In this document: positions 26,029-33,626 of the stretch, piece by piece
Layout of the letters: every line of letters starts with the position of its first letter
Position numbering within the stretch: the stretch's first letter is position 1
Notes under the pieces: generated by a model
Told to the model about the DNA's origin: nothing
The model's database searches: none
What the model saw: the letters and a program-made list of their open reading frames with translations, nothing else
Program-made: the position numbers and the translations under genes
Origin: Tritrichomonas musculus
Taxonomy: Eukaryota; Parabasalia; Tritrichomonadida; Tritrichomonadidae
DNA: 64,000 nt
NCBI GenBank assembly: GCA_039105265.1
Contig: JAPFFF010000061.1
Coordinates: 372,001 to 436,000 of the forward strand
Direction of reading: 5' to 3'

Positions 26029-26370
26029 TTAGTAGATCAATTTGAGGAATACTTTAAAGTCATCAGGCTTGATTTCGTTACCTTTAGAATCAGTGAACCA
26101 TATCTTGAAGTCCCTCTTGTTTCCTATATATTCATACTTTCTATTATCATCACTTGGCATCACGTTTGCATACCACACAAGACTATCACAATACTTGTCC
26201 CTTTGAATGAACGATGCATGGCATTCCGTCTCGCCATCTAGATAACCGTTACACGTAGCCCTACAGTACTGAAAAACGACATATTTACGATTCTTTGAAT
26301 ACACAAAATCGATCGGAAACTGGTTCTCATAAGTGTCAGTTATGAAGTAAGTCTTAGTTGTTGGTTCCAT
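26029..26370 (-). CDS. small beta protein, 113 aa, penton-domain-like
   Basis: The protein has a strand-rich start (RKYVVFQYCRATC), a Cys-containing middle (ECHASFIQRDKYCDSLVWYANVM) and an ending FKIWFTDSKGNEIKPDDFKVFLKLIY. The last pattern, aromatic-x-aromatic-(T)-D-x-x-G-N-E-I...F-x-(V)-x-L-x-L, is common in jelly-roll minor capsid proteins of Polintons, virophages and adenovirus-like elements. The size is about half that of a complete penton protein. It converges on the MCP gene. Function is inferred with moderate doubt. Confidence 0.45.
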   Translation of the reverse strand: MEPTTKTYFITDTYENQFPIDFVYSKNRKYVVFQYCRATCNGYLDGETECHASFIQRDKYCDSLVWYANVMPSDDNRKYEYIGNKRDFKIWFTDSKGNEIKPDDFKVFLKLIY

Positions 26371-26422
26371 TTCGTATTCATTAAATTTTCACATCATCTC
26401 AGACCACTTTATCGCAAAACTT

Positions 26423-26662
26423 ATGATCCCTATCTGCCCCTTCCAACCCTTCAAATCAACCCTCACATCTCAACCTCCAAGACCTCCGGTGATTCCAGTC
26501 CTAACTTCCCAGACCTTCACTTTTGAATCATTTCTCAAGGATCACATAAATTCATCACCAACCCTTCATTCCCGAATCCAATCTGAACTCCATAAACACC
26601 CAATTCTTAAATCCAACCCAGCAACGGAAATCGTTAACGAATTCTCAAGGTTTCCAAGATGA
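26423..26662 (+). CDS. doubtful 79-aa reading frame
   Basis: Pro/Ser-rich start followed by FESFLKDHINSSPTLHSRIQSELHKHPIL, which looks like a real helix pair. No homologue in the window. The surrounding interval 26371-26757 otherwise holds only a short hairpin (GACCGAAGGTC near 26695). Could be a gene remnant at the right edge of block B. Confidence 0.25.
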   Translation: MIPICPFQPFKSTLTSQPPRPPVIPVLTSQTFTFESFLKDHINSSPTLHSRIQSELHKHPILKSNPATEIVNEFSRFPR

Positions 26663-26757
26663 TCCTTCTTCATGACCATGGAAGTGGGGATTGACGACCG
26701 AAGGTCGGAAATCACCTCTTCTATATGTAGTAAAAAATTTAAGTTTTATTATGGAAT

Positions 26758-27942
26758 TTAACTTTTCTTAATTTTTTCATAACCATAAACTTCAAATTTA
26801 TTGATTCTTCTTCTTGCTCTTTTGAAATGACTTTTAACGTCATCAAGTTTCCCAAAAATCACTGAAGCCAAATTTGTTTGAAAATAATCATTGTATAATT
26901 GAACCAATTCATCCGTTTGATACCAATCTTTATCTAATTTGGCATAAAAACATTCAAATGTCTTTTTATCACTAACTTTTCTTCTTTCATTTTGAATGAC
27001 TTCATCTGGTTCTTCAATTATTGGACCAACTTTTTCTTGAGGAATGATATCTTCATTTTTTAATTGAGGATAATGTTGATGAATTATATCAATGAAACAT
27101 TGAATTCTTCCTCTTGTCATTCCATTTAATGTTTCATGAATTTCTGGCATCCATCTTTGAGAAGCATTTTTCACCAAATCAACACAAAGTTGTTCAATGT
27201 AAACGGCTTGATATTGTTTTGTTGCTGATATTGGTTTTTGATAACCAATAATGAAAGTTTCAATATACTCCATTAATAGATTTGAAACGGCATTATTCAA
27301 ACCTATTAATTTGCCTTTGAAATCATTGACAATTTGACCATCATATGTTATTTGAATTTTATCAAAGAAAGTGAAAAAAATGTTTCTTAATCTTTCAAAG
27401 ATTTGATTAATACAATTAATCAATTCTTTTGCTTTCTTTGAAAAAGCAACTTGAACAAAACCTTCATTGTACATTTTTAACATTTCATCATCACTACTTC
27501 CAATCAATTTTTCTATGATTCTTTCAATTATTATTTTTGTGTTAGTTTCATTGAAAAACATTTTTTTGTCAATGATATCAAAAAGATATTCTTTTGGTTT
27601 GTAGCACATTTTTTCAAGGTCTTCAATCATTCTTTTTTCTTCTTGTTCATTTATTTCTGCAAACCTTCTTTGTGTTTTCAAAGCATTTATTTCTGACTTT
27701 TCTTCATCAAAGTTGTAATTTAAATCAGTATTTTGAACATATTTCTCTAAATCATCAATTGCTTTATCAAATTCTTCAGTTGTGGAATAACTTAATGGTT
27801 GCATGAAAAATGTTCTCATTCTGAGGTCTTGTTTGAAATGTAATAGTTTTACTTGTTTCTCAATGAACTTCAAAGGGTCAAAAAGTTGTATTGGAATCAT
27901 TTGATTCATATCAGAAACTTTCATTGTGTTTCTTTGTGTCAT
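26758..27942 (-). CDS. hypothetical helical protein, 394 aa
   Basis: Not recognised. Residues 1-115 are helical and acidic, 115-260 are mostly alpha with several Phe/Ile-rich segments, and the last 65 residues (FECFYAKLDKDWYQTDELVQLYN...FKRARRRINKFEVYGYEKI) look like a winged-helix or primase/helicase C-terminal DNA-binding domain. No Walker or nuclease motif was found, so it is not a complete helicase. It is divergent from the coiled-coil gene at 28045 across about 100 bp that contains TCACTAC and TCACATT initiator-like motifs. A DNA-binding role in block C is inferred only from the C-terminus. Confidence 0.5.
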   Translation of the reverse strand: MTQRNTMKVSDMNQMIPIQLFDPLKFIEKQVKLLHFKQDLRMRTFFMQPLSYSTTEEFDKAIDDLEKYVQNTDLNYNFDEEKSEINALKTQRRFAEINEQEEKRMIEDLEKMCYKPKEYLFDIIDKKMFFNETNTKIIIERIIEKLIGSSDDEMLKMYNEGFVQVAFSKKAKELINCINQIFERLRNIFFTFFDKIQITYDGQIVNDFKGKLIGLNNAVSNLLMEYIETFIIGYQKPISATKQYQAVYIEQLCVDLVKNASQRWMPEIHETLNGMTRGRIQCFIDIIHQHYPQLKNEDIIPQEKVGPIIEEPDEVIQNERRKVSDKKTFECFYAKLDKDWYQTDELVQLYNDYFQTNLASVIFGKLDDVKSHFKRARRRINKFEVYGYEKIKKS

Positions 27943-28044
27943 TAAAAAATGTGAAGTAGTGAAATGAACATTTTATAAAATTTTAATGAAGTGAAGTGTT
28001 ATAATAAAATTTTACTTCAATTTTTTTCACCATTTAAAAAAAAC

Positions 28045-28410
28045 ATGTCATTAAGAAATCAAAAATTAACAAAAGCTCAAGAACAAAAATTATTAATGGA
28101 AAAATTACAAAATGAAAATTCTCATTTAAAATCTAAAATGTTTGATGCAATTGTTGAAATTAAAAATTTGAGAAATGAAATGAATTCAAAACCTAAAAGA
28201 AATACTAAGAAAACTCAAGAACAAATGGTTTATCAATTACCTCAACTACCTCAACAAACTCAAAAAAATACAAAATTTACAAAAAATCCTTCAAAAGTTT
28301 ATGAACATGAAGAATTTTTACAACATTTAGCTCAATTACAAGCAAATCAAAATTCAAAATCTAGAAAAAGAAGACAAAATAATGATTCTGAAGATTCTGA
28401 ATCTGATTGA
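28045..28410 (+). CDS. basic coiled-coil protein, about 121 aa
   Basis: Start placed at 28045 (AACATGTCA), after TCACCATTT; an upstream in-frame Met at 27991 lies in the promoter region. Residues 1-50 form a coiled coil (KLLMEKLQNENSHLKSKM). Residues 50-90 are Lys/Gln/Pro-rich, and the end is RKRRQNNDSEDSESD, basic then acidic. No family recognised. The charge pattern suggests nucleic-acid or chromatin binding. It is followed 20 bp later by the HNH gene, with a TCACCTCACT motif between them. Confidence 0.5.
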   Translation: MSLRNQKLTKAQEQKLLMEKLQNENSHLKSKMFDAIVEIKNLRNEMNSKPKRNTKKTQEQMVYQLPQLPQQTQKNTKFTKNPSKVYEHEEFLQHLAQLQANQNSKSRKRRQNNDSEDSESD

Positions 28411-28430
28411 AAAATCACCTCACTAAATAA

Positions 28431-29192
28431 ATGTCAGTTGGACAATTGATAATCGATACAATAATTGAAAACAAAGAATTGATGAAAGAAAATAATGATA
28501 ACATTATTGATGAAGAACATTTAAAAGATGTTGAAGAAAAGATATTAGAAAAAGAAATTGAAGAAGAACAGAAAATTGAAGAAGAAGAAGAAATTGTTAT
28601 TCCTGAAAATACTCAATTTGAGAGACTTAAAAATTATCCTAATTATGAAATTATGACTTCTGAACCTTATTACATAAGAAAAATCAGTACAAAAAGAATT
28701 GTGAAAGAAAGTTTCAGAAACAATAAGAATAGATACATATCATTAATGTTGAATAAACAACCAAAATTCAAACATAGAATTGTTGCTGAACATTTTGTTC
28801 CAAATGATGACCCAGAGAATAAAAAACTTGTTGACCATATTGACCAAAATCCCCAAAATAATTCACCTTCAAATTTAAGATGGGTTTCTATCAAAGAAAA
28901 TTCAATGAACAAAAAGACTCACATGAATATTCATTATCAATTTTTTTATAAATTACCTCCAGATTCTATTCATGTGAAAAAATACGGAAATCATAAATTT
29001 GAAAATTATTTCTATTCAAATAGTGAATTTTATTTTTTCAATGGGGAAAAATACAGAAAATTAGAAAAACTTCAATTTACAAAAAGTAAATTATTATATG
29101 TTCAAGCTTCTGATAAAAATGGAAAACTTGTTAAAATTTTCGTTAATAAATTTGAAAGAGATTATTTAAATAAAAAAATGACCGTTAAATAG
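28431..29192 (+). CDS. HNH endonuclease with NUMOD4-like module (block C)
   Basis: 253 aa. The first 60 residues are acidic and helical (EEEQKIEEEEE). NUMOD4-like FERLKNYPNYEIMTSEPYYIRKI follows from about residue 63, then HRIVAEHFVPNDDPENKKLVDHIDQNPQNNSPSNLRWVS, the HNH core with D-H, Asn and the LRW strand. The C-terminal 90 residues are Lys/Tyr/Phe-rich. It resembles the block A nuclease (7707-8312) in both modules but is clearly diverged and longer. The upstream TCACTAAATAAATG is a good trichomonad initiator at a 10-bp leader. Probably a selfish nuclease. Confidence 0.8.
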   Translation: MSVGQLIIDTIIENKELMKENNDNIIDEEHLKDVEEKILEKEIEEEQKIEEEEEIVIPENTQFERLKNYPNYEIMTSEPYYIRKISTKRIVKESFRNNKNRYISLMLNKQPKFKHRIVAEHFVPNDDPENKKLVDHIDQNPQNNSPSNLRWVSIKENSMNKKTHMNIHYQFFYKLPPDSIHVKKYGNHKFENYFYSNSEFYFFNGEKYRKLEKLQFTKSKLLYVQASDKNGKLVKIFVNKFERDYLNKKMTVK

Positions 29193-29268
29193 TCATTTCA
29201 CAAAATAAACTAACTTTTTGAATTTAAATTTTAATCCGTTTATTTTTTCATTTCACCTCATTTTTTAA

Positions 29269-29511
29269 ATGTCTAGAATAGAAAGACTCATTCAAGTTCA
29301 TAAAGAAATTGTTGAACTTACAAACAAATGGAATGATGCAACCCCTCAAGAGAAAGAAAACATTTGGTTCGCAATTTATTTCCGATTCTCAAATGTGTTG
29401 AAAGAAAGGAAATATTTTCTTCAACAATGCAAAATTTGTGATTCAGATTCTGAATCCATCAAAGCTTTCAATGATTATGCCACCTATTGGTTAAAATACT
29501 GGAATGAATAA
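29269..29511 (+). CDS. small helical protein, 80 aa
   Basis: An all-helical small protein (IERLIQVHKEIVELTNKWNDAT, then ENIWFAIYFRF, then a Trp-rich end). It resembles in size, spacing and overall pattern the 84-aa and 78-aa genes downstream, though identity is low. It starts 5-10 bp after TCATTTTTTAAATG, a clean initiator. No function recognised. Confidence 0.45.
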   Translation: MSRIERLIQVHKEIVELTNKWNDATPQEKENIWFAIYFRFSNVLKERKYFLQQCKICDSDSESIKAFNDYATYWLKYWNE

Positions 29512-29606
29512 ACAATTTTTTCATCTTAAAATTTTTTTCTTTTTAACTTTTTCTTAACTTAACTTCACAACTTAACTTAACTCACCTCACAAAAATACTT
29601 TGTTCA

Positions 29607-29861
29607 ATGTCAACATTTGATGCTTTAAATGCTCTAAACTTGATTCTCAATAAAGTGGACGAATATCAAAATTCTAATGATAGAAATCATCAAATAGAGG
29701 TTCTCAATGAATTGCATCGAATCTTTATAGAAATTAATGAAGATGATTTTTTCGTGGAGCAACAAATCTTTTCTAATACTGAACAAGAATTAGTAGAAAA
29801 TCTGCAATTTTTTGCGATTTATCAACTTGAAGAAATTGAAAACTCACCGTTAATTAATTAA
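29607..29861 (+). CDS. small helical protein, 84 aa (paralogue of 30294-30530)
   Basis: It shares with the 78-aa protein downstream the layout ALN.ILNKV.EYQ.SNDRN..(I/V)(E/Q)(V/I)LNE(L/I)H, then a short linker, (V/L)(E/D)QQI, and the end (V/E)ENLQFF.IYQL against VETLQFFVIVQL. The two are certainly tandem paralogues. There is no catalytic motif; the protein is acidic, about 10 kDa and probably a dimerising helical bundle. The leader contains TCACCTCAC. Such small tandem families often are regulators or host-interaction proteins, but nothing here proves it. Confidence 0.55.
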   Translation: MSTFDALNALNLILNKVDEYQNSNDRNHQIEVLNELHRIFIEINEDDFFVEQQIFSNTEQELVENLQFFAIYQLEEIENSPLIN

Positions 29862-29918
29862 ATAAACATTAACTTTTTCAATAATGTGGTCGTTTTTCAT
29901 TTCACTATTATTTTAAGA

Positions 29919-30260
29919 ATGAGCAAGAAAAGTAAGTGGGGAAAAATCATTGTTCAAGGATTACCAAATCAACAATTTTTCTATCCCCTTGATGAAAAGG
30001 AAAAGAATATTGTGAAGTTTCCAAAAAAAAAGAGAAGGAATTTGAAACAAGCTTATGAAAAACTTCAAATTGCAAAAGAAGAATTACCACCAATAGATGA
30101 AATAATTCAACTTGCAAAAGAAAAAGAAAGAAATCCAGCAAAAGAATTTGAAAAAGAAATTAACAAAAAAGTTGATTTACCACCAATCGATGAATTAATT
30201 CATCAAACAAGTTCAACAACTCAATTACCTTCAATTGAAACATTTTTGAATAAAAAATAA
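29919..30260 (+). CDS. Lys/Glu-rich protein with triple LPPIDE(I/L)I motif, about 113 aa
   Basis: Start chosen at 29919 (AAGAATGAGC) after TCACTATT. The N-terminal 30 residues look folded (KWGKIIVQGLPNQQFFYPLD), then KKKRR basic, then two near-identical motifs LPPIDEIIQ and LPPIDELIH and a third weaker LPSIETFLN. The repeated motif embedded in disordered Lys/Glu sequence looks like a short linear binding motif for a partner. Not recognised as any family. Confidence 0.45.
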   Translation: MSKKSKWGKIIVQGLPNQQFFYPLDEKEKNIVKFPKKKRRNLKQAYEKLQIAKEELPPIDEIIQLAKEKERNPAKEFEKEINKKVDLPPIDELIHQTSSTTQLPSIETFLNKK

Positions 30261-30293
30261 TTAATTCATTTCACTTTTATTTTTTGTTTTTCG

Positions 30294-30530
30294 ATGACAG
30301 CATCAAATCAATATTTATATTTCTTAAATGAAATATTGAGAAAAACTTTTGACTACCAAAAATCCAATGATAGAAATGAAAAAGTTCAAATTTTGAATGA
30401 AATTCATTCAATGCACAAAAATATTCTTGAAAGTGAATATTCTTTGGACCAACAAATTAAACAAGGTGAAGAAGATAGTTTTGTTGAAACATTACAATTC
30501 TTTGTCATTGTTCAATTAATGACTTTTTGA
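30294..30530 (+). CDS. small helical protein, 78 aa (paralogue of 29607-29861)
   Basis: Paralogue of the 84-aa protein: FLNEILRKTFDYQKSNDRNEKVQILNEIHSM aligns with its N-terminal half, and DSFVETLQFFVIVQLMTF with its end. The function is unknown. The gene ends within the first copy of a 50-bp AT-rich direct repeat. Confidence 0.55.
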   Translation: MTASNQYLYFLNEILRKTFDYQKSNDRNEKVQILNEIHSMHKNILESEYSLDQQIKQGEEDSFVETLQFFVIVQLMTF

Positions 30531-30813
30531 GAGAAAATTTTGAACCATCTCACTTTTTCAATTAAATAAGTAAAAATCAACATTTTAATGAAACTTTCAT
30601 TATTTTTGAATTAATAATCCATCTTAAAAATAAATTATTTAATTAAAAATCATTATTTTACAACCATCTTCAACCATCTCACTTTTTGAAAGAACTTCTG
30701 ACCAATATTTAAAAAATCAACATTTTAATTAAAAAATCATTATTTTAACAACTTTTATTATTTTTGAGAGAAAATTTTGAACCATCTCACTTTTTCAATT
30801 AAATAATTAAAAA
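30524..30813. repeat. 50-bp direct repeat in the spacer before 30863
   Basis: TTTTTGAGAGAAAATTTTGA through CAATTAAATAA(G/T)TAAAAA occurs at 30524-30575 and 30761-30813. CAACATTTTAATxAAA occurs twice between them, so the whole 330-bp spacer appears to be a degenerate duplication containing several TCTCACTTTTT initiator-like motifs. No gene is seen in it. Confidence 0.6.
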
Positions 30814-30862
30814 ATCAACTATTTTCACTTTTTCAATATTTTCAATTCATTTCATTTGTTCA

Positions 30863-31147
30863 ATGTTGTCCAAAAAAGTTCAGACCGAAAAGAAAAATTC
30901 GAATAGAGTTGTTCGAATAGCAGAAATTATTGGAGATACAGTCAAAGTTTATCAACTTGATAGGCATGAGATGATTAAAGATTACAAACACCCAAAAGTA
31001 ATGAGTCGAAAAGAATATCTCAAAGAAATTGAAGAGAAGATATCAAAAATTGAATCATCAAATTCAAACAATGATTTCCAAGAACCTATACAATTCTCTG
31101 AAGAAGAAGAGGAAGAAGAAGAAGATTCAAAATCAGAAATTAAATAA
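30863..31147 (+). CDS. small protein with acidic tail, 94 aa
   Basis: The N-terminus is basic (KKVQTEKKNSNRVVRI). A short strand-rich core follows (AEIIGDTVKVYQLDRHEMIKDYKHPKVMSRKEYLKEIEE), then an acidic low-complexity tail of Glu. It is converging on the methyltransferase gene. No family recognised; TCATTTCATTTG precedes the start. Confidence 0.45.
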   Translation: MLSKKVQTEKKNSNRVVRIAEIIGDTVKVYQLDRHEMIKDYKHPKVMSRKEYLKEIEEKISKIESSNSNNDFQEPIQFSEEEEEEEEDSKSEIK

Positions 31148-31161
31148 ATAAACATTTTTCT

Positions 31162-31257
31162 TTACTTTTTAATTATTTTTTTCTTCTTTTTTCTTTTGAT
31201 ATCATCGAATTTCCATTCTTTTCTACGGTATTCTTCGAATTCTTTTTCATTATTCAT
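31162..31257 (-). CDS. possible 31-aa Lys-rich peptide overlapping the methyltransferase stop
   Basis: The ATG overlaps the stop codon of the methyltransferase gene as ATGA. The peptide has FEEYRRKEWKFDD followed by an Ile/Lys-only tail (KRKKKKKIIKK). It could be a coupled small gene, a former C-terminal extension, or chance in AT-rich DNA. Confidence 0.25.
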   Translation of the reverse strand: MNNEKEFEEYRRKEWKFDDIKRKKKKKIIKK

Positions 31258-32183
31258 TTAAAATGATATAAAATAATTTCTTCAATTGTTGAGAATTTTT
31301 TCATTCTATAAGGTAAAATTTCACATTTTGTTAATGGAATTCCTTTTTGTTTAAAGAAATTAATAATTTCAGTTATTCCAGAAGATATTGTTGTAAATAA
31401 TAAATATTCAGACTCATTCAAAATTTCAATTAAATCTAAATTATTTGAATAAGTCCAATTTTTATCTACTGAAACAATTGGTGGGTCAATTATAAATACA
31501 ATATTATCTTTTTCTTTATATTCATCATATAATTCTTTCCAATCTTTTGAAACTAATTCAATTCCTTCTAAATATTTTTCAATATTTTCATCGTAATTTT
31601 CTTTAGGAATTCTATTACAATATGGTCTTTTATTTAAATCTTCTAAATCTTTTGAAATATGAGGTGCAAATAATAAACAATTTGATAATGTATATAAATC
31701 AATATAACCTTTATAATTATTCAATAATTCATCAATTTTCTTTTTAGTTTCAGTAGATAAAATTTTATTATAATTTTCATTAATTAACGGTCGAATTAAT
31801 TCAATTAATTTATTCGTTTCAGGAATTTTATCTAATCGTTCTTTATAGTTTTCAAAATCATTACAAATAATTTTACTTTTTGGATGAACTTGATGAACTA
31901 AATAACTCAAAAAGAATGAACCGCCAAATAAATCAATAAACGTTTTATTTTCACTATCTTTAATACTTTCAATTAATTTTAAGAATTTATGTTTTCCCTT
32001 AGATTTATTGTTTTGAAAAGGCAATGGAGGATTTTTTCTAATCGGTTCTCTAACAATTTTTTTCTTTGTTTGCTTTTCCGATTCCACTTTTTCAATATTT
32101 TCACCCACATTTTGGGGTTCAACTTTTTCAACAGTTTCACTCACTGTTTGTTTTTTATTTGTTCTTTTGGTCCTTGTAGACAT
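31254..32183 (-). CDS. DNA N6-adenine methyltransferase (D12/Dam class)
   Basis: 309 aa. A 50-residue Lys/Glu tail is followed by the Dam-type core: PLPFQNNKSKGKHKFLKLI, SAM-binding motif I FIDLFGGSFFLSYL (residues 82-95), CNDF (about 107-110) and the catalytic motif IV DPPI at 233-236, where Dam enzymes usually have DPP(Y/W/F). The C-terminal strands (YLLFTTIS, CEILPYRMKK) fit the fold. Methyltransferases of this class are known from Maverick-type elements and underlie 6-methyladenine in trichomonads. The loss of the aromatic residue may reduce or abolish base flipping/catalysis, or mark a divergent enzyme. It converges with the 94-aa gene and is divergent from a short gene at 32234. Confidence 0.8.
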   Translation of the reverse strand: MSTRTKRTNKKQTVSETVEKVEPQNVGENIEKVESEKQTKKKIVREPIRKNPPLPFQNNKSKGKHKFLKLIESIKDSENKTFIDLFGGSFFLSYLVHQVHPKSKIICNDFENYKERLDKIPETNKLIELIRPLINENYNKILSTETKKKIDELLNNYKGYIDLYTLSNCLLFAPHISKDLEDLNKRPYCNRIPKENYDENIEKYLEGIELVSKDWKELYDEYKEKDNIVFIIDPPIVSVDKNWTYSNNLDLIEILNESEYLLFTTISSGITEIINFFKQKGIPLTKCEILPYRMKKFSTIEEIILYHFK

Positions 32184-32233
32184 CTTTTTTTATTTCGATA
32201 AAAAAATTGAATTAATTTTTAATTTGGTTCAAA

Positions 32234-32425
32234 ATGAATTCTTTACAAACTTCTTTAAATAATTTTGAAACCAAAAATAAACAATATTGGAATAAGATTA
32301 GAAAACAAATGACCAATATTTATCTCAATAAAGTTGATGATAACAATGAAGTTAGATATGGTAGTGGGTGTTTCACACCACACTACACACATGAAACTTA
32401 CACTTTTGGTCGTTTTTCGTTATGA
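32234..32425 (+). CDS. 63-aa reading frame, probably a truncated gene start
   Basis: The first 40 residues (LNNFETKNKQYWNKIRKQMTNIYLNKVDD) resemble the helical style of the giant protein of block E. After about residue 41 the sequence changes to GSGCFTPHYTHETYTFGRF, encoded by less AT-rich DNA, and stops. Readable but broken coding-like sequence continues to 32600. This may be the left junction where block D entered block C/E. Confidence 0.3.
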   Translation: MNSLQTSLNNFETKNKQYWNKIRKQMTNIYLNKVDDNNEVRYGSGCFTPHYTHETYTFGRFSL

Positions 32426-32609
32426 AAATTAATTTTGGTCTCGCCAAAAGAAATGTCATGATTTACGTCTCGTGGTGCTTATGATTTAATGTATAACCTC
32501 GATGTCAGAGCTGTTGGTGATGTTTCAACAATTGATAAAACAAATGATATTCATAAATTGCTATTCATCAGATGATGCACAAATGAAATATAATTTATTG
32601 ATATCATAA

Positions 32610-33625
32610 ATGAAACGCTTAACTGACCCAATCGATTACACACCAATACCAAAGGAATACGTGTTCTTCAGGGAAGATGGAAAGCAAGACAATGACAGAC
32701 CAAATAGATTTTATTTTAACTTTCCAGCTGATTGGTGTACTGCAGACAAAGGAAAGACAATTATTGGTTTTCGTACAATATGGATGTTAGCGAGACGTCG
32801 TAAATTAGAATTCAATATCAAAGTCAAAAAATATTTCAGAAATGACAAATCAAAAATGAGTCAAGTTGAATGCAATATTGTTTCATGGTTATCAACAGAC
32901 AAGGATTTGAGAGAAATATGGAAAGATATGAATGAACAATTGAATATCGCTTTTAGCCATTACAATAATTATCAATGGAAAGAAGGATATCCAAAGTTTT
33001 TCATCAATGATGAAGAGATACCCGAGATGTATATCAAAAATCAAAAACGAATTAGAGACGTTCAAATGGACGGATACTATGACTACAACAAAAAGATGTT
33101 TATCGAAACTATTTATTCAGCAGCGAATGAACTAAAGGAAGATGAAGTAGATGAAGATGATAAAAATAAATTATGTAATGTTGAAATAGCTATTAAATTT
33201 AAATATAGACATTATGACAAAAATAACAAAGAACAGTATAACGAACCACATGTGAAATGCGATTTTGCGGATATCATGAATGTTGGCTTTGAGCCATTTC
33301 AAAATGACCCGAACAATTATATGAACATCACTGATGACAAGGTTGAAGGAAAATGGATGAAAGAAATTAAATTTGAGAATGTATGGGATAGACACAGTTG
33401 CAAAGTGTATTCATCAATAGCTGAAGAGACAAGCAAGGGATATGTTGGAAATAGTATCAAAACTTCTCGCCAATCAAATATTTCAAATTGAATTCAACTG
33501 ACCAAACATTTTGGATTGAATTTTATAGTGGTCGTAATTATAAAATGCCAGTGAAATTACCAGTTAGTGAAAGTTTTATGATTGAAATGCAGATGATGAA
33601 TCATCAGAAGTTGTTATATATATAA
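32610..33625 (+). pseudogene. minor capsid (penton-type) protein, lineage 1, with one frameshift
   Basis: Homologue of 13438-14370. The main frame runs to a stop at 33489-33491. The last 50 residues, equivalent to the end of the block A protein (including an F.P.KYFKLNSTD-like stretch and SESFMIEM), are readable in another frame and end at 33623-33625. The shift lies in an AAAA run at about 33458-33462 and is explained by one missing A, so either recent decay or a homopolymer error. Conserved blocks are PNRFYFNFPADWC, GFRTIWMLARRRKLEFN and NVWDRHSCKVYSSIAE. The next gene, the integrase, starts 1 bp after the stop. Confidence 0.6.
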
Positions 33626-33626
33626 A

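Larger units (their letters stand above)
16100..26370. mobile_element. virus-like element block B (second lineage)
   Basis: Fibre-like protein, Asn-rich protein, calcium-loop protein, packaging ATPase, coiled-coil protein, amphipathic protein, MCP and a 113-aa beta protein lie together with GC-richer codons than the flanking block C. Five of these have homologues in block E in nearly the same order. No polymerase or integrase lies between the edges I can see. The left edge may be at the 44-bp repeat near 15.23 kb and the right edge before 26.76 kb. No terminal inverted repeats or target duplication were found by eye. Confidence 0.65.
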
